Position numbers and translations under genes: made by a program. From Alcanivorax sp. (GTDB lineage: Bacteria; Pseudomonadota; Gammaproteobacteria; Pseudomonadales; Alcanivoracaceae), in the NCBI GenBank assembly GCA_022565695.1, contig JAIUME010000013.1, forward strand, positions 1 through 64,000: a stretch of 64,000 nt of DNA, written 5' to 3'. Under the pieces are notes generated by a model. It was not told where the DNA came from. It ran no database searches and saw only the letters and a list, made by a program, of their open reading frames with translations. How positions within the stretch are numbered: position 1 is the stretch's first letter; the number at the start of each line of letters is the position of its first letter. Shown piece after piece: positions 51,572 to 62,591 of the stretch.

Positions 51572-52222
51572 ATGCCCCCCTTTGTCAGTGATCACCAGGT
51601 CTACGTCGCCGGCGGCCAGCAGTTGCAGAACTCGCTTCTGGCGGAGTTTCTCGGCAAAAAGGATGTCAGCGCGCGCAGCATCAAGCGCGTTCAGGATGTG
51701 CTCGCGGAGGAACTGACAGGGATCGGCCAGGCGCTTTTCCTGGTGGATTTCAGCACCGTGGATATCAACGACACCATCAGTCACCTGCTTGAAGTCGACC
51801 AGCAGATCGACAGCGATATCTTTATCGCGGTGTTCAATGTCGATGAAGAAGACTCGCTTTCACGGCTTGCAGGGCTGCCCATGGTCAACGGTGGTTTTCT
51901 GCATGATTGCCCGCAGGAACTGCTGCTCAAGGGCATCAAGGCCATGTTCGAAGGCGAGCTGTGGCTGCCACGCAAGGTGCTTCAGCAGTACCTGATGAAA
52001 AGTCGCGCGTTCAACAAGACGTTTTCCCGCAGCGAGGTCAATCTGACCGACCGCGAGGTGGAAGTGCTGAAGGTCATGGCCACGGGCGCCAAGAACTCCG
52101 ACATTGCCCGCTCACTGAACCTGAGCCCGCACACCATCAAGACCCACATCTACAACATCTTCAAGAAGATCAATGCTTCCAACCGCCTGCAGGCAGTGAA
52201 CTGGGCGCAGGAAAACCTGTAA
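51572..52222 (+). CDS. CsgD-like LuxR-type transcriptional regulator
   Basis: 216-aa regulator. The N-terminal 140 residues form a degenerate receiver-like domain without the phospho-acceptor pattern; MVNGGFLHDCPQELLLKGIKAMFEGELWLPRKVLQQYLM closely recalls CsgD. The C-terminal LuxR HTH is LTDREVEVLKVMATGAKNSDIARSLNLSPHTIKTHIYNIFKKINASNR. CsgD controls curli and cellulose in enterobacteria; here the targets are unknown and no curli genes are in the window. It lies between the MFS gene (divergent) and uvrA. Confidence 0.88.
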   Translation: MPPFVSDHQVYVAGGQQLQNSLLAEFLGKKDVSARSIKRVQDVLAEELTGIGQALFLVDFSTVDINDTISHLLEVDQQIDSDIFIAVFNVDEEDSLSRLAGLPMVNGGFLHDCPQELLLKGIKAMFEGELWLPRKVLQQYLMKSRAFNKTFSRSEVNLTDREVEVLKVMATGAKNSDIARSLNLSPHTIKTHIYNIFKKINASNRLQAVNWAQENL

Positions 52223-52398
52223 TCCCCTACCGGACAGGCTGGCTACTGCCAGCTTCTGTCATCAGTCTCTGCGAGTCTCGGCAAGCTGCCATGCCGTGAC
52301 GCTCTTGAGTTAGCGCTCTCACGTTCTTCACGGCTGACCGTCGACGCTCGTCTTCCCGGACCGGGACTGACGCCATGGCGTCGCCGGTTTCCTTTCCC

Positions 52399-52423
52399 TA
52401 TACTATGCTGTCATTTTGAACAG
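52399..52423 (+). promoter_or_regulatory. uvrA promoter with LexA (SOS) box
   Basis: CTGT-N8-ACAG at 52408-52423 (CTGTCATTTTGAACAG) matches the gammaproteobacterial LexA box and its AT-rich centre. A -10-like TATACT (52399-52404) abuts it. The box lies 14 nt before the uvrA ATG, so a bound repressor would cover the promoter and initiation region. Confidence 0.85.
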
Positions 52424-52436
52424 TACCCGGATGCCC

Positions 52437-55307
52437 ATGGACAAGATCCTGGTGCGTGGCGCACGCACGCACAACCTCAAGAACATTGATCTGGATATTC
52501 CCCGCGACAAGCTGGTGGTGATCACCGGTCTGTCCGGGTCTGGCAAGTCATCGCTGGCCTTCGACACGCTGTATGCGGAAGGCCAGCGGCGCTACGTGGA
52601 GTCCCTCTCCACCTATGCCCGACAGTTTCTGTCGATGATGGAAAAGCCGGATGTGGATCATATCGAGGGGCTGTCCCCGGCGATCTCCATCGAGCAGAAG
52701 TCCACCAGCCATAACCCGCGCTCCACCGTCGGCACCATCACCGAGATCTACGATTACCTGCGCCTGCTGTTCGCGCGCGCCGGTGAGCCGCGCTGCCCGG
52801 AGCATGATGCCCCCCTGGCGGCCCAGACGGTGACGCAGATGGTGGATCAGGTGCTGGCCATGCCGGAGGGCAGCAAACTGATGCTGCTGGCGCCGGTGGT
52901 TCGGGACAAGAAAGGCGAGCATCTGCACCTGTTCGACCAGCTGCGCGCCCAGGGTTTCGTGCGGGCCAGAGTCAATGGCCGGGTCACGGATCTGGATGAC
53001 GTGCCGGAGCTGGACAAGAACAAGAAGCACACCATTGAAGTGGTGGTGGATCGCTTCAAGGTACGCGCCGACCTGCAGAATCGTCTGGCTGAGTCCTTCG
53101 AGACCGCACTGGAGCTGGCCGACGGCATCGCCGTCATTGCCCCCATGGAGGGCAACGACGCCGAAGTGGTCTTTTCCGCGCGCTTCGCCTGCCCGCATTG
53201 CGGGTACAGCATCCCGGAACTTGAGCCGCGCATGTTCTCCTTCAACAACCCTGCCGGCGCTTGCCCGACCTGCGATGGTCTGGGCGTGAAGCAGTTCTTT
53301 GATGAGGACAAGGTCGTTGTTTCCAAAGATGCCTCGCTATCCGGCGGCGCCATCCGTGGCTGGGATCGGCGCAATGTCTACTATTTCCAGATGCTCACTT
53401 CACTGGCAACCCACCTCGGCTTCGATCTCGACACGCCTTACAGCAAGCTGTCGAAAACCGTGCGGCGCAAGATCCTGTATGGCACCGGCACCGAGGCCAT
53501 CGAGTTCCGCTATCTCAATGACCGGGGCGATATCGTCAAGCGCAAGCACCCCTTCGAGGGCATCATCCCGAACATGGAACGCCGTTATCGGGAAACCGAG
53601 TCGGATGCCGTCCGGGAAGATCTTGCCGGTTACCTGAGCACCTCGGACTGCCCGGACTGCGGCGGCTCACGCCTGCGCGAAGCCTCCCGGCACGTTTTCA
53701 TCGACGGCCGCAACCTGCCGGATATCGTGGCCATGCCGGTCGGCAAGGCCTGCGACTATTACGGCAAGCTCAAGCTGCCCGGCCATCGGGGCGAAATCGC
53801 CGACAAGATTCTCAAGGAAATTCGCGAGCGACTGCAGTTTCTGGTCAACGTCGGCCTGGATTACCTGTCCCTCGCGCGCAACGCTGACACCCTTTCCGGT
53901 GGCGAGGCCCAACGTATTCGCCTGGCCTCCCAGATCGGTGCGGGCCTGGTGGGCGTCATGTATGTCCTCGACGAGCCCTCCATCGGCCTGCACCAGCGCG
54001 ATAACGAACGCCTGTTGGGCACCCTCACGCGACTAAGGGATCTCGGCAACACGGTCCTGGTGGTGGAACATGACGAGGATGCCATCCGTGGCGCCGACCA
54101 TGTGATCGATATCGGGCCCGGCGCTGGCGTGCACGGCGGTGAGGTAATCGCCCAGGGCACGGCAAAGCAGATTGCCGCCAACCGCAAGTCACTCACCGGC
54201 GACTACCTCTCCGGCCGCAAAGGCATTGCCATCCCCGCCAACCGGGTCAAACCGGATGGCCGCTGGCTGACGCTGGAGGGCGCCACCGGCAACAATCTCA
54301 AGGATGTCACCCTGAAGCTGCCCCTGGGGCTGTTTACCTGTGTGACCGGCGTGTCCGGCTCTGGCAAGTCCACGCTGATCAATAACACGCTGTACCCGGT
54401 CGCCGCCACGGAGCTCAACGGGGCCACCACACTGCGGGCGGCGGCGCATTCGCATATCGACGGCATGGAACAGTTCGACAAGGTCATCGATATTGACCAG
54501 AGCCCCATTGGTCGCACACCACGCTCCAACCCGGCCACCTACACCGGGTTGTTCACGCCGATCCGCGACCTGTTCGCCGGCACCCAGGAAGCCCGCGCCC
54601 GGGGCTACAAGGCCGGGCGCTTCAGTTTCAACGTGCGTGGCGGCCGCTGCGAAGCCTGCCAGGGCGACGGGGTGATTAAGGTAGAGATGCACTTCCTGCC
54701 CGACATCTACGTCCCCTGCGAGGTCTGCCACGGCAAGCGCTACAACCGGGAAACACTGGAGATCCTGTACAAGGGCCGCAGCATTTATGACGTGCTGGCG
54801 ATGACGGTCGAGGATGCCCGGGAGTTCTTTGATGCCGTGCCGGCGCTGGCGCGCAAGCTGCAGACACTGATGGATGTGGGCTTGAGTTACATCACGCTGG
54901 GCCAGGCAGCGACAACGCTGTCCGGTGGTGAGGCGCAGCGGGTCAAGCTGGCCCGGGAGCTGTCCAAGCGCGACACCGGACGCACGCTCTACATCCTCGA
55001 CGAACCGACCACCGGCCTGCATTTTCATGATATCCAGCAGCTGTTGACGGTGTTGTTCCGTCTGCGCGACCACGGCAACACCATCGTCGTGATCGAGCAC
55101 AATCTGGACGTGATCAAGACTGCAGACTGGGTCGTGGATCTGGGGCCAGAGGGCGGCGACGGCGGAGGTCAGATCATCGCCGAGGGGACGCCTGAGGACG
55201 TGGCAAAAACGAAGGGCAGCCACACAGGGCGCTTCCTCAAGGGGATGCTGCCCGCAGCTGCGTCCTCAGACACCCCGGCAGCCAGAAAAAGCAGAAAGCG
55301 GGCCTGA
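52437..55307 (+). CDS. uvrA: Excinuclease ABC subunit A
   Basis: 956-aa ABC ATPase of nucleotide excision repair (E. coli 940). N-terminal [20 protein letters not shown] sets the start at ATG 52437. Two nucleotide sites: Walker [16 protein letters not shown] and [15 protein letters not shown]; signatures LSGGEAQRI and [12 protein letters not shown]. Zinc modules: [29 protein letters not shown] and [17 protein letters not shown]. The C-terminal extension ([14 protein letters not shown]) is basic. Preceded by a LexA box; followed by a strong terminator. Confidence 0.98.
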   Translation: MDKILVRGARTHNLKNIDLDIPRDKLVVITGLSGSGKSSLAFDTLYAEGQRRYVESLSTYARQFLSMMEKPDVDHIEGLSPAISIEQKSTSHNPRSTVGTITEIYDYLRLLFARAGEPRCPEHDAPLAAQTVTQMVDQVLAMPEGSKLMLLAPVVRDKKGEHLHLFDQLRAQGFVRARVNGRVTDLDDVPELDKNKKHTIEVVVDRFKVRADLQNRLAESFETALELADGIAVIAPMEGNDAEVVFSARFACPHCGYSIPELEPRMFSFNNPAGACPTCDGLGVKQFFDEDKVVVSKDASLSGGAIRGWDRRNVYYFQMLTSLATHLGFDLDTPYSKLSKTVRRKILYGTGTEAIEFRYLNDRGDIVKRKHPFEGIIPNMERRYRETESDAVREDLAGYLSTSDCPDCGGSRLREASRHVFIDGRNLPDIVAMPVGKACDYYGKLKLPGHRGEIADKILKEIRERLQFLVNVGLDYLSLARNADTLSGGEAQRIRLASQIGAGLVGVMYVLDEPSIGLHQRDNERLLGTLTRLRDLGNTVLVVEHDEDAIRGADHVIDIGPGAGVHGGEVIAQGTAKQIAANRKSLTGDYLSGRKGIAIPANRVKPDGRWLTLEGATGNNLKDVTLKLPLGLFTCVTGVSGSGKSTLINNTLYPVAATELNGATTLRAAAHSHIDGMEQFDKVIDIDQSPIGRTPRSNPATYTGLFTPIRDLFAGTQEARARGYKAGRFSFNVRGGRCEACQGDGVIKVEMHFLPDIYVPCEVCHGKRYNRETLEILYKGRSIYDVLAMTVEDAREFFDAVPALARKLQTLMDVGLSYITLGQAATTLSGGEAQRVKLARELSKRDTGRTLYILDEPTTGLHFHDIQQLLTVLFRLRDHGNTIVVIEHNLDVIKTADWVVDLGPEGGDGGGQIIAEGTPEDVAKTKGSHTGRFLKGMLPAAASSDTPAARKSRKRA

Positions 55308-55352
55308 GGCGGCTGAGGGGAGAATGAACCACTGCCTGCCCCAGTCCGCAGG

Positions 55353-55382
55353 TTCGTGACAAACAAATTCGTGACAAACAAA
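55353..55382. repeat. 15-bp tandem duplication
   Basis: TTCGTGACAAACAAA is repeated exactly, head to tail (55353-55367 and 55368-55382), just before the uvrA terminator stem. Confidence 0.85.
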
Positions 55383-55409
55383 AAAGCCGGGCTTTGAGCC
55401 CGGCTTTTT
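55381..55409. terminator. Bidirectional terminator between uvrA and rplQ
   Basis: A perfect 13-bp stem AAAAAGCCGGGCT/AGCCCGGCTTTTT (55381-55393 and 55397-55409) with loop TTG. It gives T-runs in both directions for convergent uvrA and the rplQ end of the alpha operon. Confidence 0.94.
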
Positions 55410-55445
55410 ACTTCTGTGCTATTTCTGTACTGAACAAACAGGCGC

Positions 55446-55841
55446 TTATTCGGCTTCGGCAGCCTCAACAGCAGCACCCGTCTGCGGGCGATCTACCAGC
55501 TCGACGTATGCCATCGGGGCATTGTCGCCAGCACGGAAGCCCATCTTCAGGACGCGCATATAGCCGCCCGGACGCTCTTTGTAACGCGGGCCCAGTTCAT
55601 TGAACAGGATGCCCACGATTTCTTTGGAGCGGGTACGGGAGAAAGCCAGACGACGGTTTGCTACCGAGTCGACTTTTGCCAATGTGATCAGCGGCTCAGC
55701 AACGCGACGCAATTCTTTCGCCTTCGGCAAGGTCGTCTTGATCGCACCATGTTCGAACAGCGACACCGCCATGTTGCGGAACATCGCCGCACGATGCGCG
55801 CTGGTCCGGTTGAATTTTCTGCCACTTTTGCGATGACGCAT
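55446..55841 (-). CDS. rplQ: 50S ribosomal protein L17
   Basis: 131 aa. [28 protein letters not shown] is the L17 start; [25 protein letters not shown] ends the conserved core. Last gene of the alpha operon, 103 nt after rpoA. Confidence 0.98.
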   Translation of the reverse strand: MRHRKSGRKFNRTSAHRAAMFRNMAVSLFEHGAIKTTLPKAKELRRVAEPLITLAKVDSVANRRLAFSRTRSKEIVGILFNELGPRYKERPGGYMRVLKMGFRAGDNAPMAYVELVDRPQTGAAVEAAEAE

Positions 55842-55944
55842 GGTTCCGTTTCCTTCATTCGGGGCGTCTCACGACGCCCTCACTCTCGAATTAAATGTTG
55901 TGGCCGCGGCCAACGCCCGCGCCGGTGACGCGGGCATTCGATCA

Positions 55945-56952
55945 TCAACGCAGTTTGTGCGTCAGGCGATCATCGTCCCGCAGGCTTGCCGGCGGCCAGC
56001 TTTCCAGGCGCATGCCCAGAGACAGGCCTTTGGATGCCAGCACGTCCTTGATCTCGGTCAGGGACTTCTTGCCCAGGTTCGGCGTCTTGAGCAGCTCTAC
56101 TTCGGTGCGCTGTACCAGATCACCGATGTAGTAGATGTTTTCCGCCTTGAGACAGTTGGCGGAACGCACGGTCAGCTCCAGATCGTCAACCGGACGCAGC
56201 AGAATCGGATCAACTTCTTCACGCTCCTGCTTCGGCTCCGGCTTGCGATCCTGCTCCAGGTCCACAAACACAGCGATCTGTTGCTGCAGAATGGTGGCGG
56301 CGCTGCGAATCGCGTCTTCCGGGTCAATCGTACCATTGGTTTCCAGGTCGATGACCAGTTTGTCCAGGTCAGTACGCTGTTCAACCCGTGCCGCTTCCAC
56401 GACATAGGCAACGCGCAGCACCGGGCTGTAGCTGGCATCAATCTGCAGGCGGCCAATACCGCGTGTTTCATCGTCTTCGCTCAGGCGTGCATCTGCCGGG
56501 ACATAACCGCGGCCAGAAGTCACCTTGAGCTTCATCTTCAACTCGGTATCACCCGTGATGTTGCAGATCACGTGGTCCGGGTTGACGATTTCGACACTGT
56601 GGTCGCTCTGAATATCCGCAGCAGTTACCGCACCGGCGCCTTTCTTGGACAGCTCCAGGTTGGCTTCGCCACGGTCATTCAGACGCAGAGCGACCCCTTT
56701 GAGGTTCAGCAGGATGTTGATCACATCTTCCTGAATACCCTCGATAGAGGAGTACTCGTGCTGCACACCGTCGATTTCCACTTCGGTGATCGCAGCACCA
56801 TGCATGCTGGACAGAAGGATACGACGCAGTGCCGTGCCCAGAGTATGGCCAAAACCACGCTCAAGCGGCTCAAGCACGACTTTGGCGTGAGTGGGACTGA
56901 TCGCACTAATAGCGATCGAGCGTGGCGTGAGAAAGTCATTCACGGCGGTCAT
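55945..56952 (-). CDS. rpoA: RNA polymerase alpha subunit
   Basis: 335-aa alpha subunit. The N-terminal dimerisation domain has [27 protein letters not shown]; a flexible linker near residues 235-250 is followed by the C-terminal domain that binds UP elements and activators ([50 protein letters not shown]). Length and sequence are normal. Between rpsD and rplQ. Confidence 0.98.
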   Translation of the reverse strand: MTAVNDFLTPRSIAISAISPTHAKVVLEPLERGFGHTLGTALRRILLSSMHGAAITEVEIDGVQHEYSSIEGIQEDVINILLNLKGVALRLNDRGEANLELSKKGAGAVTAADIQSDHSVEIVNPDHVICNITGDTELKMKLKVTSGRGYVPADARLSEDDETRGIGRLQIDASYSPVLRVAYVVEAARVEQRTDLDKLVIDLETNGTIDPEDAIRSAATILQQQIAVFVDLEQDRKPEPKQEREEVDPILLRPVDDLELTVRSANCLKAENIYYIGDLVQRTEVELLKTPNLGKKSLTEIKDVLASKGLSLGMRLESWPPASLRDDDRLTHKLR

Positions 56953-56973
56953 AGGGCTCCCTCAGGCTGTCCG

Positions 56974-57600
56974 TTACTTGGAATACAGCTCGACGATCAG
57001 GTTCTCGTTGATTTCAGCAGGCAGATCAGTACGCTCCGGAAGCGACTTGAGGGTACCCTCGAGCTTCTTCTCGTCGACTTCGATCCAGCTTGCGAAACCA
57101 CGCTGCTGAGCCAGTTCCATCGCGTTTTTGACACGCAGCTGGTTCATGGCTTTCTCACGCACGGACACTACATCACCGGGACGCACCTGGTAGGACGCCA
57201 CATTGACGATCTGGCCATTTACCAGAATCGCGCGGTGACTGACCAGCTGGCGTGCCTCGGAGCGCGTAGCGCCGAAACCCATGCGGTAAACGACGTTATC
57301 GAGACGCCCTTCCAGCAGTTGCAGCAGTACTTCGCCGGTTGCACCGCGTGAACGGGCTGCCTTCTTGTAGTAGCTACGGAACTGCTTTTCCAGCACGCCG
57401 TACATACGACGTACTTTCTGTTTTTCGCGCAACTGCACGCCATAGTCGGACAGACGACCCATCCGACGGCTGGCTGCTGCCTGCCCGGGAGCCTGTTCCG
57501 CCTTGCACTTGGAGTCCAGCGGACGGATACCGCTCTTGAGGAACAGGTCGGTGCCTTCACGACGGGAAAGCTTGCACTTGGGACCGATGTATCTTGCCAT
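56974..57600 (-). CDS. rpsD: 30S ribosomal protein S4
   Basis: 208 aa. [21 protein letters not shown] starts the protein; the S4 RNA-binding domain is in [32 protein letters not shown]. Only two cysteines are retained near the N-terminus, so the four-Cys zinc form is absent. S4 represses the alpha operon in E. coli; whether the pseudoknot site near rpsM is kept was not determined. Confidence 0.98.
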   Translation of the reverse strand: MARYIGPKCKLSRREGTDLFLKSGIRPLDSKCKAEQAPGQAAASRRMGRLSDYGVQLREKQKVRRMYGVLEKQFRSYYKKAARSRGATGEVLLQLLEGRLDNVVYRMGFGATRSEARQLVSHRAILVNGQIVNVASYQVRPGDVVSVREKAMNQLRVKNAMELAQQRGFASWIEVDEKKLEGTLKSLPERTDLPAEINENLIVELYSK

Positions 57601-57616
57601 CTTGCTCTAACTCCCG

Positions 57617-58015
57617 TTACACGCGGCGTTTTTTCGGCGGCCGGCAGCCGTTATGCGGAATCGGCGTCACGTCTGAAATGCTGGTGATCTTGTAACCACA
57701 GGCATTCAGTGCGCGCACCGAGGATTCACGACCCGGACCCGGGCCTTTGACCCGAACTTCCAGGTTCTTGAGACCGTAATCTTTGGCCGCGTTACCCGCG
57801 TTCTCAGCCGCTACCTGGGCTGCGAACGGGGTGCTCTTGCGAGAACCGCGGAAACCAGCGCCACCAGAGGTCGCCCAGGACAGTACATTGCCCTGACGAT
57901 CAGAGATGGTGATGATGGTGTTGTTGAACGACGCGTGTACGTGCGCAATCCCGTCCGCTACCGTCCGGGTCACTTTCTTGCGACGTGCGCCGCTGTCTTT
58001 CTTTGACTTTGCCAT
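57617..58015 (-). CDS. rpsK: 30S ribosomal protein S11
   Basis: 132 aa. [22 protein letters not shown] and the C-terminal [23 protein letters not shown] are diagnostic. Placed between rpsM and rpsD as usual. Confidence 0.98.
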   Translation of the reverse strand: MAKSKKDSGARRKKVTRTVADGIAHVHASFNNTIITISDRQGNVLSWATSGGAGFRGSRKSTPFAAQVAAENAGNAAKDYGLKNLEVRVKGPGPGRESSVRALNACGYKITSISDVTPIPHNGCRPPKKRRV

Positions 58016-58037
58016 GATGCCTACCCGAAATCAGAAT

Positions 58038-58394
58038 TTACTTGCGGATCGGTTTCCGCGGGCCCTTACGGGTCCGGGCGTTGGTCTTGGTGCGCTGACC
58101 ACGAAGCGGCAGGCCGCGACGGTGGCGAATGCCACGGTAGCAACCCATGTCCATCAATCGCTTGATGTTCATGCTCACTTCCCGGCGCAGGTCACCTTCC
58201 ACCGACAGTTTGGCGACTTCGCCACGAATCACGTCCAGCTGCTCTTCAGAGAGCTCACGGATCTTGACGGTCGGCGCGATGCCGCTGGCGACACAGATCT
58301 TCTGTGCCGTAGTACGGCCAACCCCGAAGACATACGTCAACGAGATTACCGCGTGCTTGTTGTCCGGGATGTTTACGCCAGCTATACGGGCCAT
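58038..58394 (-). CDS. rpsM: 30S ribosomal protein S13
   Basis: 118 aa. [26 protein letters not shown] and the basic tail [21 protein letters not shown] identify it. First gene of the alpha operon; a good promoter lies 80-110 nt upstream. Confidence 0.98.
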   Translation of the reverse strand: MARIAGVNIPDNKHAVISLTYVFGVGRTTAQKICVASGIAPTVKIRELSEEQLDVIRGEVAKLSVEGDLRREVSMNIKRLMDMGCYRGIRHRRGLPLRGQRTKTNARTRKGPRKPIRK

Positions 58395-58472
58395 CCAAAT
58401 TTCTCCGCTTTACGCAACTGTTCAATGCCGGTTGTGCTAGACCTGGGGTCTAAGGGCCCGGGAAGGCGCCGC

Positions 58473-58501
58473 ATAGTAGCCGCAGACCGGCATATTTTCA
58501 A
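58473..58501 (-). promoter_or_regulatory. Candidate alpha-operon promoter
   Basis: On the minus strand TTGAAA (58501-58496, 5/6) and TACTAT (58478-58473, 4/6) are 17 nt apart. The placement between rpmJ and rpsM is that of the E. coli alpha operon promoter. Confidence 0.6.
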
Positions 58502-58541
58502 CTTAACCTTTGAGTCAGGGGCTCCAGAGGAGCCCGCCGGA

Positions 58542-58658
58542 TCAGCCCTGACGCTGTTTGTGCCGCGGTTCGGCACTGCAAATCACCATCACACGGCCCT
58601 TTCGGCGCACGATTTTGCAGTTACGGCATACCTTCTTGACTGACGCCTGAACCTTCAT
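58542..58658 (-). CDS. rpmJ: 50S ribosomal protein L36
   Basis: Very short gene, 38 aa: [20 protein letters not shown] then [18 protein letters not shown]. The zinc ligands Cys11, Cys14, Cys27 and His33 are all present, so this is the zinc-binding (C+) form, which needs zinc and is replaced by a zinc-free paralogue under starvation in some bacteria. It lies 23 nt after secY and before the alpha operon, its universal position. Confidence 0.96.
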   Translation of the reverse strand: MKVQASVKKVCRNCKIVRRKGRVMVICSAEPRHKQRQG

Positions 58659-58681
58659 TGCTCTCGCCTCTTTCGTTAGCG

Positions 58682-60055
58682 TTAGCGCACCAGACCGGTG
58701 CCGCCATAGCCTTTCATATTCGCCTTCTTCATCATCTTCTCGTACTGGGTGGACATCAGCTGGGCGTTAACCTGAGCCCAGAAGTCCATGACCACCACAA
58801 CCACGATCAGCAGGGACGTACCACCCAGATAGAAGGGCACGTTCCAGATCCCCTGCAAGAACAGGGGCAGCAGGCATACCAGCGTCATGTAGGTAGCACC
58901 CACCAGGGTCAACCGGCCCATGACTGTATCGATATAACGTGCGGACTGCTCACCCGGACGAATCCCCGGGATATAAGCACCCGACTTCTTCAGGTTATCC
59001 GCCACATCTTTCGGGTTGAACATCAACGCCGCATAGAAGTAGCAGAAGAACACAATACCCAGCGTAAACAGCAGGATATACAGCGGTGAACCCGGCATCA
59101 GCGCGTCTGTGGTAGCCCGCATGGCGTTCGCCCACCATCCATCGCCGGTGCCACCTGTCCACTGGGCGATAGACGCCGGGAACAGCAGTATGGAACTGGC
59201 AAAGATGGCCGGAATCACGCCCGCCATGTTCACTTTCAGCGGCAGATGACTCTGCTGCGCCGCGTACATCCGACGACCTTGCTGCCGACGGGCGTAGTTC
59301 ACCGTTATCCGTCGCTGGCCACGCTCGAAGAACACCACCGCGTAGACCACCGCGATTGCCACGATCAGCACCAGCAGCATCACCAGCAGATTCAGCTCAC
59401 CCTCGCGGGAGGCCTCAAATGTCTGGGCTATGGCGCCAGGCAGACCGGCAACAATACCGGCGAAAATCAACATCGAGATACCGTTACCGATGCCCCGCTC
59501 GGTGATCTGCTCACCCAGCCACATCAGAAACACCGTCCCGGTTACCAGTGACGTGACCGCCACAAAGTAGAAGGACGCAATCTCCATGGTGGCGGCATTC
59601 TCAGCCACCAGTGTCACATTCTGGCTGTAGAGACCTGCAGCAACGCCGAAGGACTGCACCAGCGCCAGCACCACCGTCAGATAGCGGGTGTACTGGGTAA
59701 TCTTGCGACGCCCCTGCTCACCTTCTTTCTTCAGCTGCTCCAGGGTGGGGTTCACCGCCGTCAGCAGCTGTATCACGATGGCAGCCGTGATATAGGGCAT
59801 CACACCCAGAGCGAAGATACTCATCCGCTCCAGTGCACCGCCGGAAAACATGTTGAACATCGCCAGGACAGTGTCGCGGTTCTGATCAAACAATCGCGCC
59901 ATAGCGTCCGGGTTGATCCCCGGTACCGGAATGTGCGCGCCGATACGGAACACCACCAGAGCACCCAGCAAGAACCCGATACGGCGCCAGAGGGTCCGCA
60001 GCGCGGACCCGTCAGGGGTGTTCTGGTTCAATGTCTGTGCACGGTTTTTCGCCAT
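58682..60055 (-). CDS. secY: Preprotein translocase subunit SecY
   Basis: 457-aa channel subunit with ten membrane helices. Motifs: [15 protein letters not shown] near the plug, [52 protein letters not shown], and the cytoplasmic loop [12 protein letters not shown]. About 15 residues longer than E. coli SecY, chiefly in the N-terminus and the loop near residue 310 ([15 protein letters not shown]). Located between rplO and rpmJ in the spc operon. Confidence 0.97.
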   Translation of the reverse strand: MAKNRAQTLNQNTPDGSALRTLWRRIGFLLGALVVFRIGAHIPVPGINPDAMARLFDQNRDTVLAMFNMFSGGALERMSIFALGVMPYITAAIVIQLLTAVNPTLEQLKKEGEQGRRKITQYTRYLTVVLALVQSFGVAAGLYSQNVTLVAENAATMEIASFYFVAVTSLVTGTVFLMWLGEQITERGIGNGISMLIFAGIVAGLPGAIAQTFEASREGELNLLVMLLVLIVAIAVVYAVVFFERGQRRITVNYARRQQGRRMYAAQQSHLPLKVNMAGVIPAIFASSILLFPASIAQWTGGTGDGWWANAMRATTDALMPGSPLYILLFTLGIVFFCYFYAALMFNPKDVADNLKKSGAYIPGIRPGEQSARYIDTVMGRLTLVGATYMTLVCLLPLFLQGIWNVPFYLGGTSLLIVVVVVMDFWAQVNAQLMSTQYEKMMKKANMKGYGGTGLVR

Positions 60056-60070
60056 GAGTGGACTGCCCTG

Positions 60071-60505
60071 TTATTCCTCGACTTTACCGCCGGCCTTCTC
60101 GATCGCCTCACGGGCTCCACGAGTCACCAGCACTCCACGCACAGTCACAGCACGGGTTACTTCGCCGCTAAGCATGATCTTGGCGCGCAGCATGTCGTGG
60201 CGAATGATATTCGCCTTCTTCAGTGCGGCCAGGTCAATCACGTCACCGTCAACGGCAGCCAGCTCGGACAGACGTACTTCGGCAGTGGTCATCGCCTTGC
60301 GGGACGCGAAACCGAACTTCGGCAGGCGGCGCTGCAGTGGCATCTGGCCACCCTCGAAACCGGGCTTCACTGTACCGCCGGAACGAGAGGTCTGACCTTT
60401 ATGACCACGACCGGCAGTCTTGCCCAGGCCGCTACCGATACCACGACCTACACGCTTGGCCGAGGGGCGCGCACCGGCGCCGGGGCTCAATTCATTCAGG
60501 CGCAT
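60071..60505 (-). CDS. rplO: 50S ribosomal protein L15
   Basis: 144 aa, the E. coli length. [22 protein letters not shown] begins the family. I use ATG 60505, which has GGAG 7 nt upstream; another ATG at 60511 overlaps the rpmD stop and lies only 1 nt from that [21 protein letters not shown] is the L15 signature. Confidence 0.97.
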   Translation of the reverse strand: MRLNELSPGAGARPSAKRVGRGIGSGLGKTAGRGHKGQTSRSGGTVKPGFEGGQMPLQRRLPKFGFASRKAMTTAEVRLSELAAVDGDVIDLAALKKANIIRHDMLRAKIMLSGEVTRAVTVRGVLVTRGAREAIEKAGGKVEE

Positions 60506-60507
60506 CG

Positions 60508-60693
60508 TCATTCTCCTTCCACCTGTACCATGTACGAGACCTTGTTGATCATGCCGCGTACAGCAGGCGTATCTTCAACCTCAACCGTATGGCCGATCCG
60601 GCGCAGGCCGAGGCCACGGACGCTAGCCTTGTGCTTTTCCAGCCGGCCAGCCGTGCTCTTCGTCTGGGTTACCTTGATCTTGTTAGCCGCCAT
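60508..60693 (-). CDS. rpmD: 50S ribosomal protein L30
   Basis: 61 aa. [25 protein letters not shown] is characteristic. The end of the gene contains the ribosome site for rplO, so the two are tightly coupled. Confidence 0.97.
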   Translation of the reverse strand: MAANKIKVTQTKSTAGRLEKHKASVRGLGLRRIGHTVEVEDTPAVRGMINKVSYMVQVEGE

Positions 60694-60715
60694 CGTTCTG
60701 CTTCCGGTTATTCGC

Positions 60716-61213
60716 TCAGTTCAGAATTTCTTCAACTGTCATGCCACGCTTGGCCGCAACCTGCTCGGCTGAAGACATGGCGCGCAACCCTTCGAAGGTT
60801 GCCCGTACCACGTTCACCGGGTTGGTAGAACCATAGCATTTGGCCAGTACGTTCTGGACGCCGGCCACTTCCAGCACTGCGCGCATGGCGCCACCGGCAA
60901 TAACGCCAGTACCGTCAGAAGCAGGCTGCATGTACACCTTGGAGGCGCCGTGACGGGCCTTCACAGGGTGCTGGATTGTGCTGCCGTCCAGATCTACGTG
61001 GATCATGTTGCGACGGGCAGCTTCCAGGGCTTTCTGGATCGCTGCCGGCACTTCACGCGCCTTGCCACGACCAAAACCGACCTTGCCTTTGCCATCGCCC
61101 ACAACAGTCAGCGCGGTGAAGGCAAAAATACGGCCGCCTTTAACCACTTTGGCAACCCGGTTCACCTGAACCAGCTTTTCCTGCAGACCTTCGTTGGGAT
61201 CAACCTTCGCCAT
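60716..61213 (-). CDS. rpsE: 30S ribosomal protein S5
   Basis: 165 aa. The double-stranded-RNA-binding-like half has [35 protein letters not shown]; the second half has [32 protein letters not shown] 61213 is used rather than the TTG two codons earlier. Between rplR and rpmD. Confidence 0.97.
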   Translation of the reverse strand: MAKVDPNEGLQEKLVQVNRVAKVVKGGRIFAFTALTVVGDGKGKVGFGRGKAREVPAAIQKALEAARRNMIHVDLDGSTIQHPVKARHGASKVYMQPASDGTGVIAGGAMRAVLEVAGVQNVLAKCYGSTNPVNVVRATFEGLRAMSSAEQVAAKRGMTVEEILN

Positions 61214-61224
61214 AACCAATACCC

Positions 61225-61575
61225 TTAGAATTCAAGCCCGTTTTCACGCGCCGCATCGGCCAGCGCCTTCACCCGACCATGGTACTTAAAGCCGGAACGA
61301 TCAAAGGCGACGCGTTCAACGCCGGCTGCCTTGGCACGCTCGGCGATGAGTTTGCCGACGGAGACCGCAGCATCCACATTACCGGTGGCGGAACCACGCA
61401 GATCCTTTTCGACAGTGGAAGCTGTTGCTACCACCTTGTCACCCGCAGCCGTCGTAATCTGGGCATACATATGGCGCGGTGTGCGATTGACACACAGACG
61501 GAACTCACCCAACTCGCGGATTTTCATCCGGGTCCGTTTCGCTCTGCGCTGACGTGCTACTCTTTTGTCTTTCAT
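61225..61575 (-). CDS. rplR: 50S ribosomal protein L18
   Basis: 116 aa. [30 protein letters not shown] and the C-terminal [26 protein letters not shown] match L18, a 5S rRNA-binding protein. Confidence 0.97.
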   Translation of the reverse strand: MKDKRVARQRRAKRTRMKIRELGEFRLCVNRTPRHMYAQITTAAGDKVVATASTVEKDLRGSATGNVDAAVSVGKLIAERAKAAGVERVAFDRSGFKYHGRVKALADAARENGLEF

Positions 61576-61592
61576 GACTTCAGTCTCGACAG

Positions 61593-62126
61593 TTATTTCT
61601 TCTTGGCTTCCTTGCGGCGAACTTGTTCGCCGGCATAACGGACGCCTTTACCCTTGTATGGCTCAGGCGGGCGGAAGCCACGCACATTGGCAGCCACCTG
61701 GCCCACCAACTGCTTGTCGACACCCTTGATCACGACTTCTGTCTGGCTCGGGGTTTCGGCGGTTACACCCTCTGGCAGCTCGTAAGCCACCGGATGAGAA
61801 AACCCGAGAGACAGATTCAGGACCTTGCCTTGCGCCTGAGCACGGTAACCTACGCCGACGAGCTCGAGCTTGCGCTCGAAACCCGCAGACACGCCGGTCA
61901 CCATATTCTGAAGCAGCGCCCGCGTTGTACCCGCCAGGGCCCAGCCTTGCTGGGATGCCTTGGCCGGCGCAAACGTCATGACGCCATCTTCCAGTGCCAC
62001 ATTCACCAGTTCGTGTACCACATGCTCAAGGGAGCCTTTGCTACCCTTGACAGTCACGTGCTGGCCGTCGACCTTGACGTCGACGCCTTGCGGCAGTTTT
62101 ACCGGATCTTTCGCTACTCTCGACAT
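61593..62126 (-). CDS. rplF: 50S ribosomal protein L6
   Basis: 177 aa. [50 protein letters not shown] and the C-terminal [23 protein letters not shown] identify it. Confidence 0.98.
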   Translation of the reverse strand: MSRVAKDPVKLPQGVDVKVDGQHVTVKGSKGSLEHVVHELVNVALEDGVMTFAPAKASQQGWALAGTTRALLQNMVTGVSAGFERKLELVGVGYRAQAQGKVLNLSLGFSHPVAYELPEGVTAETPSQTEVVIKGVDKQLVGQVAANVRGFRPPEPYKGKGVRYAGEQVRRKEAKKK

Positions 62127-62157
62127 TGCTGCACCTAACCCGTCTATGCCGCTATCG

Positions 62158-62553
62158 TCAGGACACTTCGCAAATCAGCTCGCCGCCAACATTGGCTTTG
62201 CGTGCTGCGCGATCTGTCATAAAGCCCTGGTTTGTGGATACGATCATGATGCCGAGACCGGCCTTCACTTTCGGTATCTCGCCTGCGCCTCTGTAGATAC
62301 GCAGACCAGGGGAGCTCACCCGCTTGATCTTCTCGATCACCGGGCGGCCTTCGAAATATTTGAGGTCGATGGTCAGGGTCGGCTTCTTCTCGTCACCGTC
62401 TACCTTGTAACCAGCGATGTAACCCTCATCCTGCAGCACTTTGGCAATGGCCACTTTGCTAATGGAGGACGGGATGTCCACCGCGACCTTGTTTGCCATC
62501 TGCGCATTGCGAATACGAGTAAACATATCCGCCAGGGTATCTTGCATGCTCAT
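62158..62553 (-). CDS. rpsH: 30S ribosomal protein S8
   Basis: 131 aa. [22 protein letters not shown] and the C-terminal [33 protein letters not shown] are diagnostic. In E. coli S8 represses the spc operon near rplE; the operator was not examined here. Confidence 0.98.
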   Translation of the reverse strand: MSMQDTLADMFTRIRNAQMANKVAVDIPSSISKVAIAKVLQDEGYIAGYKVDGDEKKPTLTIDLKYFEGRPVIEKIKRVSSPGLRIYRGAGEIPKVKAGLGIMIVSTNQGFMTDRAARKANVGGELICEVS

Positions 62554-62591
62554 GCTGCTGTCGCTCCGCTACTCATGCCTTTGCAGGCTTC

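Noticed and set aside
54189-55223. 344-codon open frame opposite the uvrA C-terminal half
   Set aside because: Antisense to the second ABC domain of UvrA; no supporting signals.
55840-57351. 503-codon open frame opposite rpoA and rpsD
   Set aside because: It is entirely antisense to two essential, clearly coded genes, with no domain or start signal.
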